Notes: generated from the sequence alone by a model not told the origin. A stretch of DNA of 31,930 nucleotides from Acuticoccus sp039189655 (GCA_039189655.1 JBCCYN010000032.1:1-31930), one strand, 5' to 3'; positions 1-6,889 are shown, numbered from the stretch's first letter. Numbers and translations: made by a program.

Positions 1-79
1 AACCCGAATGACTAACATAATGACTTTTGAACGATGTCCTTCGGGTCAGTGACGTGATCATTCAGCTCATCGGGCTTGC

Positions 80-98
80 GTTACGCTCAAACCGTAAC
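80..98. promoter_or_regulatory. Inverted repeat upstream of xis-like gene
   Basis: GTTACG and CGTAAC face each other across a 7-nt spacer (CTCAAAC), a perfect 6-bp dyad. The octamer GCTCAAAC recurs about 80 bp downstream, inside the spacer of a second dyad at 156-182. A dyad of this size ahead of an HTH-protein gene could be an operator for that protein or for a phage-type repressor. This is inference from position and symmetry only; no promoter hexamers could be placed with confidence. Confidence 0.3.
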
Positions 99-155
99 GG
101 TCACCTTGATGGTCTCTGGTTTTCACCGCTCCTGATCTGAACGAGGCAAGGCTGC

Positions 156-182
156 CCTAAGTACGGCTCAAACCCGCTTAGG
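156..182. promoter_or_regulatory. Second inverted repeat upstream of xis-like gene
   Basis: CCTAAG (156-161) and CTTAGG (177-182) form a perfect 6-bp dyad with a 15-nt spacer that contains GCTCAAAC, also found in the first dyad. Two dyads sharing a spacer word suggest a repeated binding site. It could equally be chance symmetry. Confidence 0.25.
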
Positions 183-199
183 TGGACGCCAACGGCCAA

Positions 200-234
200 A
201 AGTCGCTCACCCCGAAACTCTCGGGGGGCGACTT
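200..234. promoter_or_regulatory. Strong two-tier hairpin in the leader of the xis-like gene
   Basis: AAGTCGC (200-206) pairs with GCGACTT (228-234), and inside it CCCCGA (210-215) pairs with TCGGGG (221-226) around a 5-nt loop. That gives 13 base pairs with one small asymmetric internal loop. It lies 55 bp before the preferred ATG at 290. The rightward strand has no T-run after the stem; read leftward the stem ends in TTTT. It may be a transcript leader structure, or a terminator for leftward transcription coming from inside the element. Confidence 0.45.
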
Positions 235-289
235 CGCATGGCCGAGTTCCATTGGGAAGTTGCCCCCAAGCCCAACAGGCAACAAGCAA

Positions 290-541
290 ATGAATGCTAC
301 CATCGCAGATCGGGACGTCGCATTAAACGTGCGGCAAGCTCCGGAAAATCTTACGGTATCGGACAAGACCGAGCCACTCAACTACACGATAAAGCAGACC
401 TGTGAACTGCTAAACATCGGCCGCACGAAGGTTTACGACCTCATTGCGGCCGGTGAACTTGAGGCAATTCGCATCGGCTCCCGACGCCTCGTGCGCGGCG
501 AAAGTGCGCGTCACATCGCGTCAAACGGCACGGGGGGCTAG
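290..541 (+). CDS. AlpA/excisionase-family HTH DNA-binding protein
   Basis: This is a small DNA-binding protein of the MerR-like HTH_17 (excisionase/AlpA) family. The C-terminal half carries the family pattern: YTIKQTCELLNIGRTKVYDL (helix-turn-helix), then a short wing with GELEAIRIGSRRLV. In mobile elements such proteins direct excision or activate the integrase gene; that role is from family knowledge. An in-frame GTG at 182 would add 36 residues, but that stretch encodes a strong hairpin and has no family similarity. The ATG at 290 gives the usual size, 83 aa. It is the first gene of a rightward cluster ending in terS and is followed within 2 bp by the next reading frame. No integrase is seen in the window; it may lie beyond the left edge. 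Confidence 0.8.
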   Translation: MNATIADRDVALNVRQAPENLTVSDKTEPLNYTIKQTCELLNIGRTKVYDLIAAGELEAIRIGSRRLVRGESARHIASNGTGG

Positions 542-543
542 AT

Positions 544-726
544 ATGCATCGGTCTATCCACCTCGGATCTCCGCCGACAAACCGAGACTACGCCAAGCTT
601 AGTCCGCTAGACTTCGGAAGCTTCGAAAGCCGGTATGGCAGGCTTCGCGCATCACTCTTCATGGGGCTCTGCCTCGCAAACCTCGATGCCAAACGCCTCG
701 CCACCGCGGGAGGTGCCCATGCCTGA
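544..726 (+). CDS. Small hypothetical protein (60 aa)
   Basis: This frame begins 2 bp after the stop of the xis-like gene, with a G-rich tract a few bases before its ATG that could serve as ribosome binding site. It overlaps the start of the next gene (ATG at 719) by 8 bp, as phage operons often do. The product has no recognisable domain, no membrane segment and a mixed composition. The position supports it; the sequence does not, so it may be a chance frame. Confidence 0.35.
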   Translation: MHRSIHLGSPPTNRDYAKLSPLDFGSFESRYGRLRASLFMGLCLANLDAKRLATAGGAHA

Positions 727-910
727 GGCGAAGCCGACCTCAATCATGCGGCGCAACCTTGATGACAATCCTTTCGGCATGGACCCGGACGTGTACCGGT
801 CGCTGTTTGTCGACCGGGACAACTACGTCCTTACCATGCGCGCTCTTGAAGACGCGGTTGCCGAAAGGGCGCGTCAAGAATTCCGCAAAAACACGCGGTG
901 GTTCATCTAA
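719..910 (+). CDS. Small hypothetical protein of the element (63 aa)
   Basis: The start is ATG 719, preceded at good distance by GGGAGG (708-713); an upstream in-frame ATG at 635 has no such site. The product is acidic in the middle (DDNPFGMDPDVY) and ends in a helical, charged tail rich in Ala, Glu and Arg. Its TAA overlaps the ATG of the DUF3987 gene (TAATG at 908-912), so the two are probably translationally coupled. Function is unknown. Similar short frames before DUF3987 genes are plausible accessory replication or regulatory proteins, but that is inference. Confidence 0.6.
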   Translation: MPEAKPTSIMRRNLDDNPFGMDPDVYRSLFVDRDNYVLTMRALEDAVAERARQEFRKNTRWFI

Positions 911-2499
911 TGGGTGCGCATTTCAAGCTGCCAACCGTCGCTGGGCCAACCAGCGACGACCCTTGGCACTGGCAACCGCTGGCCAGCGAGATGCTGGACA
1001 CAAATGCCACCGCAGAAAACTTTTCCTGGACCAATCCTGACCTGTCGCTCCTCGGGAGCGGCAGGAGGACCGTCCCAGAATTTCCCCTGGATCTCCTGGG
1101 GGACTTTTGGGCGCGTTGGGTGGGAGATCGTGCCGCGAGCGCGTCAGCACCACCTGACTATGTGGCAACTGCCCTCCTCGCCGCCGCTGGTGGGGCCCTA
1201 GCCAATGTTCGCTGGCCCCTCGCCGGGGCCGGCTGGTCAGAACCGCCGGTGTTGTGGTGTGCCCTGGTGGGCTCACCATCCGCGGGGAAAAGCCCTGCCA
1301 TCGATCCAGTGGTTGATCTTATCCGCCACCTGGAAGACCACCTCGCCGAGGACTTCGATGACCAGCTCCGTGAATACGAGGCGCTGAAACTCGCCGCGGC
1401 AATCCGGAAGGAAGCGTGGGAAATCGATGTGAAGGAAGCCACCAAGAAAGGCGACCACATCCCGCCGAGGCCCAAAGATAGTTTTGAGCCGGACATTCCA
1501 GAACGCCCACGCATTCGCATCGGTGACGTCACCAGCGAGAAGCTGGGGGTGCTGGCGGCATCGCTTCCCCGAGGCCTGCTGGTCATTCGCGATGAGCTTG
1601 CAGGTTGGCTTGGCGGTTTTGACCGCTACAGCGGCAAGGGCTCGGACCGGACCTTTGCTTTAGAAATGTATGGCGGTCGTCCTTACACGGTGGATCGAAA
1701 GAACGATCCGGCGGGGCTTTTCATCGGCAACCTGTCAGTCGGTGCACTAGGTGGAACTCAACCCGACAGGCTGAAGCTCATGACCGAAGGCGCCGACGAT
1801 GGCTTTGCCGCACGCATGTTGTGGTCTTGGCCAGACATTGAGCCACGCTTCAACCTCAGCCGGCAAAAGTTGGTCAATGAGGAGGGGCATCGGGCGTTTT
1901 CGAAGATCGCCGGCCTTGCCATGGGCACCGACGACGACGGCCGTTTGGAACCCAAGAAGCTGAGGTTGTCCAAAGAAGGCGAAGATCGGCTCGAAGAGTT
2001 CGCAAGGGAAATGCAGGCGCGAGGCGCGAATGCAACAGGCTCCCTCGCTGGATCGTTGGGCAAAGCCCGCGGCCATGTCTTGCGCTTGTCCTGCGTGTTG
2101 GAACACCTCGCGTGGTGCGCCACCGACACTTGTGAGCCAGAACTGATCTCTCAACAATCCGTCTTGGACGCCGCCGCGCTTGTGGAGGGTTATTTTGCTC
2201 CCATGGCCGAAAAGGTCTTTGGCGATGCCTCTATTCCCACCGAGGAGCGCTCGGCGATGGTATTGGCCAAGCATCTACAAACCAAAGAGGTAACGAGATT
2301 CAACGCCCGCAGTCTAAGGCGCGCGATTGGTGGGCCTCTTCGTGATGCAAAAGCGATGGATAGCGCGTGCAAGCAGCTCGCCGACGCATACCTCATCCAA
2401 CCCGCCGGAGTTCGCGAGGGCTCATTGCCTGGCCGGGCGCCCAAGGACTACGACGTGAATCCCCTTATCTGCGGAGGCGTCAATGAGCACTTGGCTTGA
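910..2499 (+). CDS. DUF3987 family primase/helicase-like ATPase
   Basis: This is a 529-aa protein of the DUF3987 (YfjI-like) group, common in prophages and satellites and thought to act in element replication. A P-loop-like motif GSPSAGKSPA lies at about residues 119-128, and an acidic stretch LLVIRDELAGWL near residue 225 fits a Walker B strand. The segment GGRPYTVDRKND and the following IGNLSVGALGGTQPDRL are typical of the family core. The first in-frame codon is GTG 898, but ATG 910 overlaps the upstream stop and gives the better start. No separate primase (Toprim) motif is evident. It overlaps the next gene by 17 bp. The family call is firm; the biochemical role is inferred. Confidence 0.85.
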   Translation: MGAHFKLPTVAGPTSDDPWHWQPLASEMLDTNATAENFSWTNPDLSLLGSGRRTVPEFPLDLLGDFWARWVGDRAASASAPPDYVATALLAAAGGALANVRWPLAGAGWSEPPVLWCALVGSPSAGKSPAIDPVVDLIRHLEDHLAEDFDDQLREYEALKLAAAIRKEAWEIDVKEATKKGDHIPPRPKDSFEPDIPERPRIRIGDVTSEKLGVLAASLPRGLLVIRDELAGWLGGFDRYSGKGSDRTFALEMYGGRPYTVDRKNDPAGLFIGNLSVGALGGTQPDRLKLMTEGADDGFAARMLWSWPDIEPRFNLSRQKLVNEEGHRAFSKIAGLAMGTDDDGRLEPKKLRLSKEGEDRLEEFAREMQARGANATGSLAGSLGKARGHVLRLSCVLEHLAWCATDTCEPELISQQSVLDAAALVEGYFAPMAEKVFGDASIPTEERSAMVLAKHLQTKEVTRFNARSLRRAIGGPLRDAKAMDSACKQLADAYLIQPAGVREGSLPGRAPKDYDVNPLICGGVNEHLA

Positions 2500-2812
2500 G
2501 CGCGCACGAGCCGCACGCCGGCGTGTGCCGTTTGTGTCAATAGCGCCAAATCAAGCAGCAGAGACAGCTATTGGCACTACTGGCACAAACGGCACATGGC
2601 CCAGAGCAGCCCCTCTGGGCAGAGACGACGCGACAGCCTTGTGGGAGGCCTTTGAAGAGCGCGCCGCCATCCTCGAGTTCGATGCGGGGTTGACCCGTAC
2701 CGAGGCTGAACGACGGGCGGCGAAAGATATTGGCTACCCCGACGCCAATACTTACAGGGCCGCGATCAGTGCCGCGCTGCCCCTCCTTTTGGGGAGCCAT
2801 GGAACAGCCTGA
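2483..2812 (+). CDS. Small hypothetical protein of the element (109 aa)
   Basis: It starts inside the end of the DUF3987 gene (17-bp overlap), so it is in the same transcript. The N-terminus is basic (MSTWLERARAARRR), the middle is a Thr/Gly-rich linker, and residues 50-105 are helical with an EERAAILEFDAGLTRTEAE stretch that resembles small phage replication-associated proteins. The last third, from 2651, is duplicated at 6139-6300, where the N-terminus is missing. Function not recognised. Confidence 0.65.
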   Translation: MSTWLERARAARRRVPFVSIAPNQAAETAIGTTGTNGTWPRAAPLGRDDATALWEAFEERAAILEFDAGLTRTEAERRAAKDIGYPDANTYRAAISAALPLLLGSHGTA

Positions 2813-2936
2813 AAACCGTTTCTGAGCGGCGACAGAACGCACACGTCAACCTCCTGGTGCTCGGGACAATCAGCGGCAAGACACTGCCTGGCGCACGCGC
2901 CTCAAGAAATGCCGCGACGTTCACGCGTCGGCTTGA
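2799..2936 (+). pseudogene. Broken copy of a 45-aa small gene
   Basis: The frame beginning at ATG 2799, overlapping the end of the 109-aa gene, stops after 8 codons at TGA 2823-2825. In the right duplicate the same codon is CGA and the frame runs on for 45 aa (6287-6424). Downstream of the stop the left copy remains collinear with it. Either a real small gene was lost here by one nonsense change, or the longer frame is fortuitous. Confidence 0.4.
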
Positions 2937-3008
2937 ACCACAAACCTTACAACCAACGGGATACCCCGCACTCGCGCACGGGAGAACCGAGCAAAATGAA
3001 AGAACAAC

Positions 3009-3416
3009 ATGGACAACGTACTGACTAATCCGCGGCACGAACGGTTCGCGCAAGCGCTTGCCTCAGGCCAAACAGCCGACGCGGCATATGCTGACGCGGG
3101 CTATTCGCCGAACAGTGGATCCGCATCTCGTTTGCACGGAAATGCATGTATCAGGGGGCGGGTAACGGAGATCCAGTCCGCGGCCGCCAAGGCTGTTGGC
3201 ATCACCCGCGAACGCCTCATCCAGATGTGCATCGAAGTCTTTGAAAATGCCGCCCAGGCCGGCAATGCCCATTCCGCGCAAATCGCGGCAATCCGGGAAA
3301 TCGGCGTGCTCACCGGACTACGCGTCGAGAAGCCTCTCGCGGCAGATAAGGCACAGGACTTGACCAAGGAGCAGCGAGACGCCGTCGTGGCGGCTGCGCT
3401 CATGGCCGATCGATGA
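3009..3416 (+). CDS. terS: Phage terminase small subunit (left copy)
   Basis: This 135-aa protein has the N-terminal signature of a common alphaproteobacterial terminase small subunit: NPRHERFAQALASGQTADAAY, then AGYSPN, SASRLHGNACIRGRVTEIQ, and a helical C-terminal part with VGITRERLIQMCIEVF. TerS recognises the packaging site on phage DNA and works with a large ATPase/nuclease subunit, which is not found here. A terS without a large subunit fits a satellite that redirects a helper phage's packaging machinery. Its TGA overlaps the ATG of a second terS-like frame (ATGA, 3413-3416). A near copy lies at 6497-6889. Confidence 0.85.
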   Translation: MDNVLTNPRHERFAQALASGQTADAAYADAGYSPNSGSASRLHGNACIRGRVTEIQSAAAKAVGITRERLIQMCIEVFENAAQAGNAHSAQIAAIREIGVLTGLRVEKPLAADKAQDLTKEQRDAVVAAALMADR

Positions 3417-3744
3417 GCTTACCGCTGGAAGACAATGAACGCCGTCCTAAAAATCCGCGCCACAAGCGGTTCGCGAAACTCTTGCCACCGGCAAGAGTGC
3501 GGCTCAAGCCTACGCGCAGGCAGGTGATCGCTACCATGTTGGCAATGCATGTCCAATGAACGCAAATGACAACATCTGAGCAAGGTTTGAAAAGGTTCGA
3601 TCACTTGCCGCCGATGCGATCAACCAATGTCATCCGGTGTTGAAAGTGGATCCGGTGGTGACCTCAAGAGTCCTGCTTGAACAGATGCAAGCCGGGCGCA
3701 CAGATAAGCTGAACGAATTGATCGTAACCACCGTTTTGCAATGA
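3413..3744 (+). pseudogene. Broken second terS-like gene (left copy)
   Basis: ATG 3413 overlaps the terS stop. The frame reads NPRHKRFA and then shifts: one base is missing near 3473-3478. In the next frame the terS pattern resumes (LATGKSAAQAYAQAGD). An in-frame TGA at 3577-3579 follows, after which the frame is open to TGA 3742-3744 with a helical tail (ARFEKVRSLAADAI and beyond). It is therefore a second terminase small subunit paralogue, once coupled to the first and inactivated by a frameshift and a stop. It ends 22 bp before the convergent RTX fragment. Confidence 0.7.
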
Positions 3745-3765
3745 TCTTCCATGAACGCAGCCACC

Positions 3766-4410
3766 TCAAAAGATAAAGTCAGCTGCGTCGAGATTGGTGG
3801 CCGTAAAGTTCATCAGATCGATCCTGGCGCGGTCGGTGTCGCCATCTTCATCAAGGTCGATCACATCGGCAACGCCGTCTTGGTCAATGTCGAGCTCAAT
3901 GCGGGTTTTGGAGCCCACTTGGGTGATCAGCAGCTGATCAAAGGACAGCGCCGCGCCACCGTTCTCGTCGCGCAAGTCCCGCAGGTGAATGCGGTCGAGC
4001 CCGTCGAAAGCCGGCTCCGCGCCCACAGTATCCTCAAAGTCTTCAATGCGATCGAAGAAGAAATCGCCAGTAAAGAAGAACCGGTCGGCGCCAGCGCCGC
4101 CGATGAGAGTGTCGCTCGCCGCCCCGCCATAGATGCGATCGTCGCCTTCCCCGCCGTTGATTAGGTCGGCCCAACCACCGCCGCGCAGCGTATCGGGGCC
4201 ATTTCCACCCAATAGCTCATCGCGACCGCCGCGGCCTAGTATTCGGTCAGCATCATCACCGCCATCGAGCGAATCGTCATCTCGCCCGCCGTCGAGGGTG
4301 TCTTGTCCCTGTCGGGTTCGTCGGCTTCGCGCGATGCGAGAAGGCGGTGGTCGATCGGTGGTTTCCAGGTGGCGTCCAGCCAAGCTTCGACAAGTGTGGC
4401 AGCGGCCCAC
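3766..4410 (-). CDS. RTX calcium-binding protein, probably 5'-truncated
   Basis: From about residue 36 the product has typical RTX nonapeptide repeats (DGGDDADRILGRGG, LINGGEGDDRIYGG, LIGGAGADRFFF) that bind calcium in the medium after type I secretion. A C-terminal domain follows with Asp-rich loops (DIDQDGVADVIDLDEDGD) and ends in NLDAADFIF, a plausible secretion signal. The first 35 residues, from a GTG start at 4410, are Arg/Pro-rich and unlike any RTX protein, so the true N-terminus is probably missing. It lies 300 bp downstream of the larger RTX gene on the same strand. It may be a gene fragment or a short autonomous substrate. Confidence 0.6.
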   Translation of the reverse strand: MGRCHTCRSLAGRHLETTDRPPPSRIARSRRTRQGQDTLDGGRDDDSLDGGDDADRILGRGGRDELLGGNGPDTLRGGGWADLINGGEGDDRIYGGAASDTLIGGAGADRFFFTGDFFFDRIEDFEDTVGAEPAFDGLDRIHLRDLRDENGGAALSFDQLLITQVGSKTRIELDIDQDGVADVIDLDEDGDTDRARIDLMNFTATNLDAADFIF

Positions 4411-4709
4411 GCGTTCTGATCAACGCATGGGCTGCGCAAGACCGAGAAGTAACGCTTGCGTTGAAAGCCTGGCTTTTCAAAACAATCTAAAATGTAGACG
4501 CTCTCTACGCGAAGCGATACTATGGCGATCGCCGAATGAGAATTGTGCGACTGGTGCGAAAACGATTTGGACAGGCCACACACTCATGGACGTCCATCCC
4601 CGGCTTCTGATGAGATCCGGGCCTGGACACGAGCGCAGCGCTTGTCCGCACCTCGCCGGTTGCCAACGTCCGCGCTTGGCTCGCTTTAAGGGCCGAACCC
4701 ATCTGCATC
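4411..4709. other. Gene-free gap between the two RTX genes
   Basis: No frame here has recognisable protein character, although short frames exist on both strands. The gap holds overlapping palindromes at 4592-4647, described separately. It may be the eroded remains of the 5' part of the smaller RTX gene. Confidence 0.5.
4592..4647. repeat. Two overlapping palindromes, REP-like
   Basis: GTCCA (4592-4596) and CCCGG (4599-4603) pair with CCGGG (4617-4621) and TGGAC (4624-4628). A second palindrome starts inside the first: GGACA (4625-4629) with TGTCC (4643-4647), and AGCGC (4632-4636) with GCGCT (4638-4642) around one base. Clustered mosaic palindromes of this style, including an AGCGCAGCGCT-type core, occur as interspersed repeats in Rhizobiales. 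No second copy is visible in the window. Confidence 0.4.
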
Positions 4710-5975
4710 TCACAACAGGAAGTCGATCAGATTGATGTTGGCTTCGGAAAACCCGGTTATCGTCAGGCTTTCAGTGTCGGAAAAGGTAATTTTCACGCCG
4801 CCTGTCACGTTGGAAGCGAGGGCTTCGACTTCGCTAACACTGTCCACCACGGCGACGCCTTTCAGATCGATGCTATCTTTCGCGGCATTAAGGTCGGTGA
4901 TGGTGTCGTGGCCGAAACCGTTGGCGTAGCGGAACGTGTCACGACCGGTGCCGCCGGTGAGGTTATCGTCTCCGACCTGACCCGATAAAGTATCGTGACC
5001 GCCATCACCCATCAGCGTATCGTTGCCGTCACCGCCGAAGAGCGTGTCGTCGTCTTTACCGCCGGAGAGATGATCGTTGTCCCCGCCACCTGAGAGCCTG
5101 TCGTTGTTCCAACCCGCGAACAGGAAATCGGCACCATCACCACCTCTAATCGTGTCGTCACCGTGGAAACCAATAAGCGTGTCGTTGCCCGATCCGCCTC
5201 GGACGTAGTCTTCGCCAACGAATGCTTCGATGCTGTCGTTGTCCCCGCCACCGCGCAGCGTGTCGTTGCCATAGCCACCGAAGATGCTGTCGTCACCGCG
5301 GCCGCCACTAACCTCATCGTGGCCCACTTGGGCGGTGTGGGTGTAGGGGGGGAAAAAGTCAGCTTCAATGGTATCGTTGCCGGCGCCACCGAAGATAAGA
5401 TCGTCGTCTGCAAATCCAAAGAGACTGTCGTCGCCGCCGCGCCCGTGGATCGTGTCATCGCCATCCCATCCAACAAAATGGTTGGCCCGATTGTTGCCGA
5501 AGATCTCATCAGCAAACGCTGACGCCCATATGCTCTCGATACTTTTGACAGTAATGGTGCCAAATTCGGTGACCTGCGCGGTGCCAATCGAAAGATCGAG
5601 CACAAAGCCTTGGGTGGCGCGGCCGATGACCATGGAGAGGGTATCCGAACCGCCACCGCCGAAGTACTGGCTGTTGCCAAGGTCCCAGCGGATCAAGTCG
5701 TCGCCCTCGCCACCGCGGACTTCATCATCGCCGATGCGCGGAGACAAACTGTCATTGCCCGCTCCGCCCAATAGCGTGTCGTTGCCGATCCCGCCGTCGA
5801 GCAAGTCGGCGCCACCGCCACCGACCAGGCGATCGTCGTCCTCGTCGCCATTCAGTGTGTCGTTGCCCTCAAGTCCTTTAAGCGTATCGTCGCCGGGCAG
5901 ACCGTTTATGATGTCCCCCAACTCGGTACCGACGAGATTGTTGTCATTGCCTGTGGTTCCGTTAACGACAGCCAT
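4710..5975 (-). CDS. RTX hemolysin-type calcium-binding protein (421 aa)
   Basis: This protein is nearly all RTX repeats: residues about 8-110 and 160-340 are runs of GGxGxDxLx nonapeptides (for example LVGGGGADLLDGGIGNDTLL). Between them is a non-repeat insert of about 50 residues. The last 75 residues begin RDTFRYANGFGHDTITDL and end in INLIDFLL, the usual cap and uncleaved C-terminal signal for type I secretion. There is no Sec signal peptide. The start ATG (5975) has GGGAG about 9 bases before it. The N-terminus MAVVNGTTGNDNNL is already repeat-like, so no enzymatic domain is present. It is encoded against the direction of the surrounding phage-type genes, and no ABC exporter, membrane fusion or TolC gene is nearby. 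Confidence 0.85.
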   Translation of the reverse strand: MAVVNGTTGNDNNLVGTELGDIINGLPGDDTLKGLEGNDTLNGDEDDDRLVGGGGADLLDGGIGNDTLLGGAGNDSLSPRIGDDEVRGGEGDDLIRWDLGNSQYFGGGGSDTLSMVIGRATQGFVLDLSIGTAQVTEFGTITVKSIESIWASAFADEIFGNNRANHFVGWDGDDTIHGRGGDDSLFGFADDDLIFGGAGNDTIEADFFPPYTHTAQVGHDEVSGGRGDDSIFGGYGNDTLRGGGDNDSIEAFVGEDYVRGGSGNDTLIGFHGDDTIRGGDGADFLFAGWNNDRLSGGGDNDHLSGGKDDDTLFGGDGNDTLMGDGGHDTLSGQVGDDNLTGGTGRDTFRYANGFGHDTITDLNAAKDSIDLKGVAVVDSVSEVEALASNVTGGVKITFSDTESLTITGFSEANINLIDFLL

Positions 5976-5995
5976 CTTGGAACTCTCCCTTTCGT

Positions 5996-6020
5996 CCGAG
6001 CCCCATCTTGTACGGCTCGG
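5996..6020 (-). promoter_or_regulatory. 7-bp inverted repeat just upstream of the RTX gene
   Basis: CCGAGCC (5996-6002) and GGCTCGG (6014-6020) form a perfect dyad with an 11-nt spacer, beginning 20 bp before the RTX start codon. It could be a leader hairpin or an operator. No flanking promoter hexamers are clear. Confidence 0.3.
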
Positions 6021-6138
6021 GCTATCGCCGCGATCGTGGCGAAACGCGGCTCCGCTTTCGCACCGCCGAAATCATAGCCGATCTTGCGTTTAACTTCATC
6101 GTAATTCTCGGTGGGAACACGGCCTGAGCCTCTCCTTT

Positions 6139-6300
6139 TTTGAAGAGCGCGCCGCCATCCTCGAGTTCGATGCGGGGTTGACCCGTGCCGAAGCTGAACG
6201 ACGGGCGGCGAAAGATGTTGGCTACCCCGACGCCAATACTTACAGGGCCGCGATCAGTGCCGCGCTGCCCCTCCTTTTGGGGATCCATGGAACAGCCTGA
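6139..6300 (+). pseudogene. 5'-truncated copy of the 109-aa gene
   Basis: The frame from 6139 encodes the last 53 residues of the 2483-2812 product with three substitutions (TRAEAE for TRTEAE, DVGYP for DIGYP, and Ile for Ser near the end). The first half, including start and ribosome binding site, is absent, so it is a truncated remnant made by the duplication. Confidence 0.75.
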
Positions 6301-6424
6301 AAAACGTTTCCGAGCGGCGACAGAACGCGCACGTCAACTTCCTGGTGCTCGGGACAATCAGCGGCAAGACACTGCCTGGCGCACGCGCCTCAAGAAATGC
6401 CGCGACGTCCACGCGTCGGCTTGA
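6287..6424 (+). CDS. Small hypothetical protein (45 aa), intact in this copy
   Basis: ATG 6287 overlaps the end of the truncated upstream frame. The product is short, basic and rich in Arg and Gln (RAATERARQLPGARDNQRQ), ending in RLKKCRDVHASA, and looks like a helical nucleic-acid-binding peptide. The left copy has a nonsense codon at position 9. Function is unknown and coding status uncertain; the overlap-coupled position is the main support. Confidence 0.4.
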   Translation: MEQPEKRFRAATERARQLPGARDNQRQDTAWRTRLKKCRDVHASA

Positions 6425-6496
6425 AACACAAACCTTACAACCAACGGGATACCCCGCACTCGCGCACGGGAGAACCGAGCAAAATGAAAGAACAGC

Positions 6497-6889
6497 ATGG
6501 AAAACGTACTGACTAATCCGCGGCACGAACGGTTCGCGCAAGCGCTTGCCTCAGGCCAAACAGCCGACGCGGGCTATTCGCCGAACGGTGGATCCGCATC
6601 CCGTTTGCACGGAAATGCATGTATCAGGGGGCGGGTAACGGAGATCCAGTCCGCTACCGCCAAGGCTGTTGGCATCACCCGCGAACGCCTCATCCAGATG
6701 TGCATCGAAGTCTTTGAAAATGCCGCCCAGGCTGGCAACGCCCATTCAGCGCAAATCGCGGCGATCCGGGAAATCGGCGTGCTCACCGGACTACGCGTGG
6801 AGAAGCCTTTTGCGGAAGATAAGGCACAGGACTTGACCAAGGAGCAGCGAGACGCCGTCGTGGCCGCTGCGCTTATTGCCGATCGATGA
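6497..6889 (+). CDS. terS: Phage terminase small subunit (right copy)
   Basis: This 130-aa near copy of the product at 3009-3416 has the same NPRHERFAQALASGQTADAGY, SASRLHGNACIRGRVTEIQ and C-terminal helices. It lacks five residues (AYADA) in the DNA-binding region, from a 15-bp deletion between two GACGCGG words. The deletion falls between two conserved N-terminal blocks, so function may be impaired. A few other substitutions exist (for example Phe-Ala-Glu for Leu-Ala-Ala near residue 105). Its stop overlaps ATG 6886 of a broken second terS. Confidence 0.75.
   Translation: MENVLTNPRHERFAQALASGQTADAGYSPNGGSASRLHGNACIRGRVTEIQSATAKAVGITRERLIQMCIEVFENAAQAGNAHSAQIAAIREIGVLTGLRVEKPFAEDKAQDLTKEQRDAVVAAALIADR

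Larger units (their letters stand above)
2651..3600 (+). repeat. Left copy of a ~0.9-kb direct duplication
   Basis: From TTTGAAGAGC at 2651 the sequence matches 6139 onward at a constant offset of 3488 bp. The offset becomes 3473 bp after a 15-bp deletion in the right copy. The match includes the end of the 109-aa gene, a small frame, terS and the broken second terS. Up to the terS stop the copies differ by scattered single bases only (about eight in the first 230 bp by eye). Beyond it they diverge more and fade near 3600. The two copies enclose the leftward RTX genes. Confidence 0.9.

Noticed and set aside
4710..5975. Regularly spaced short repeats that could suggest a CRISPR array
   Set aside because: The period is that of RTX nonapeptide codons in an open frame; there are no identical repeats with unique spacers.
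4133..6093. Rightward Ser/Pro/Arg-rich frames opposite the RTX genes
   Set aside because: They are mirror translations of the GGxGxD repeats; composition is an artefact of the repeat codons.
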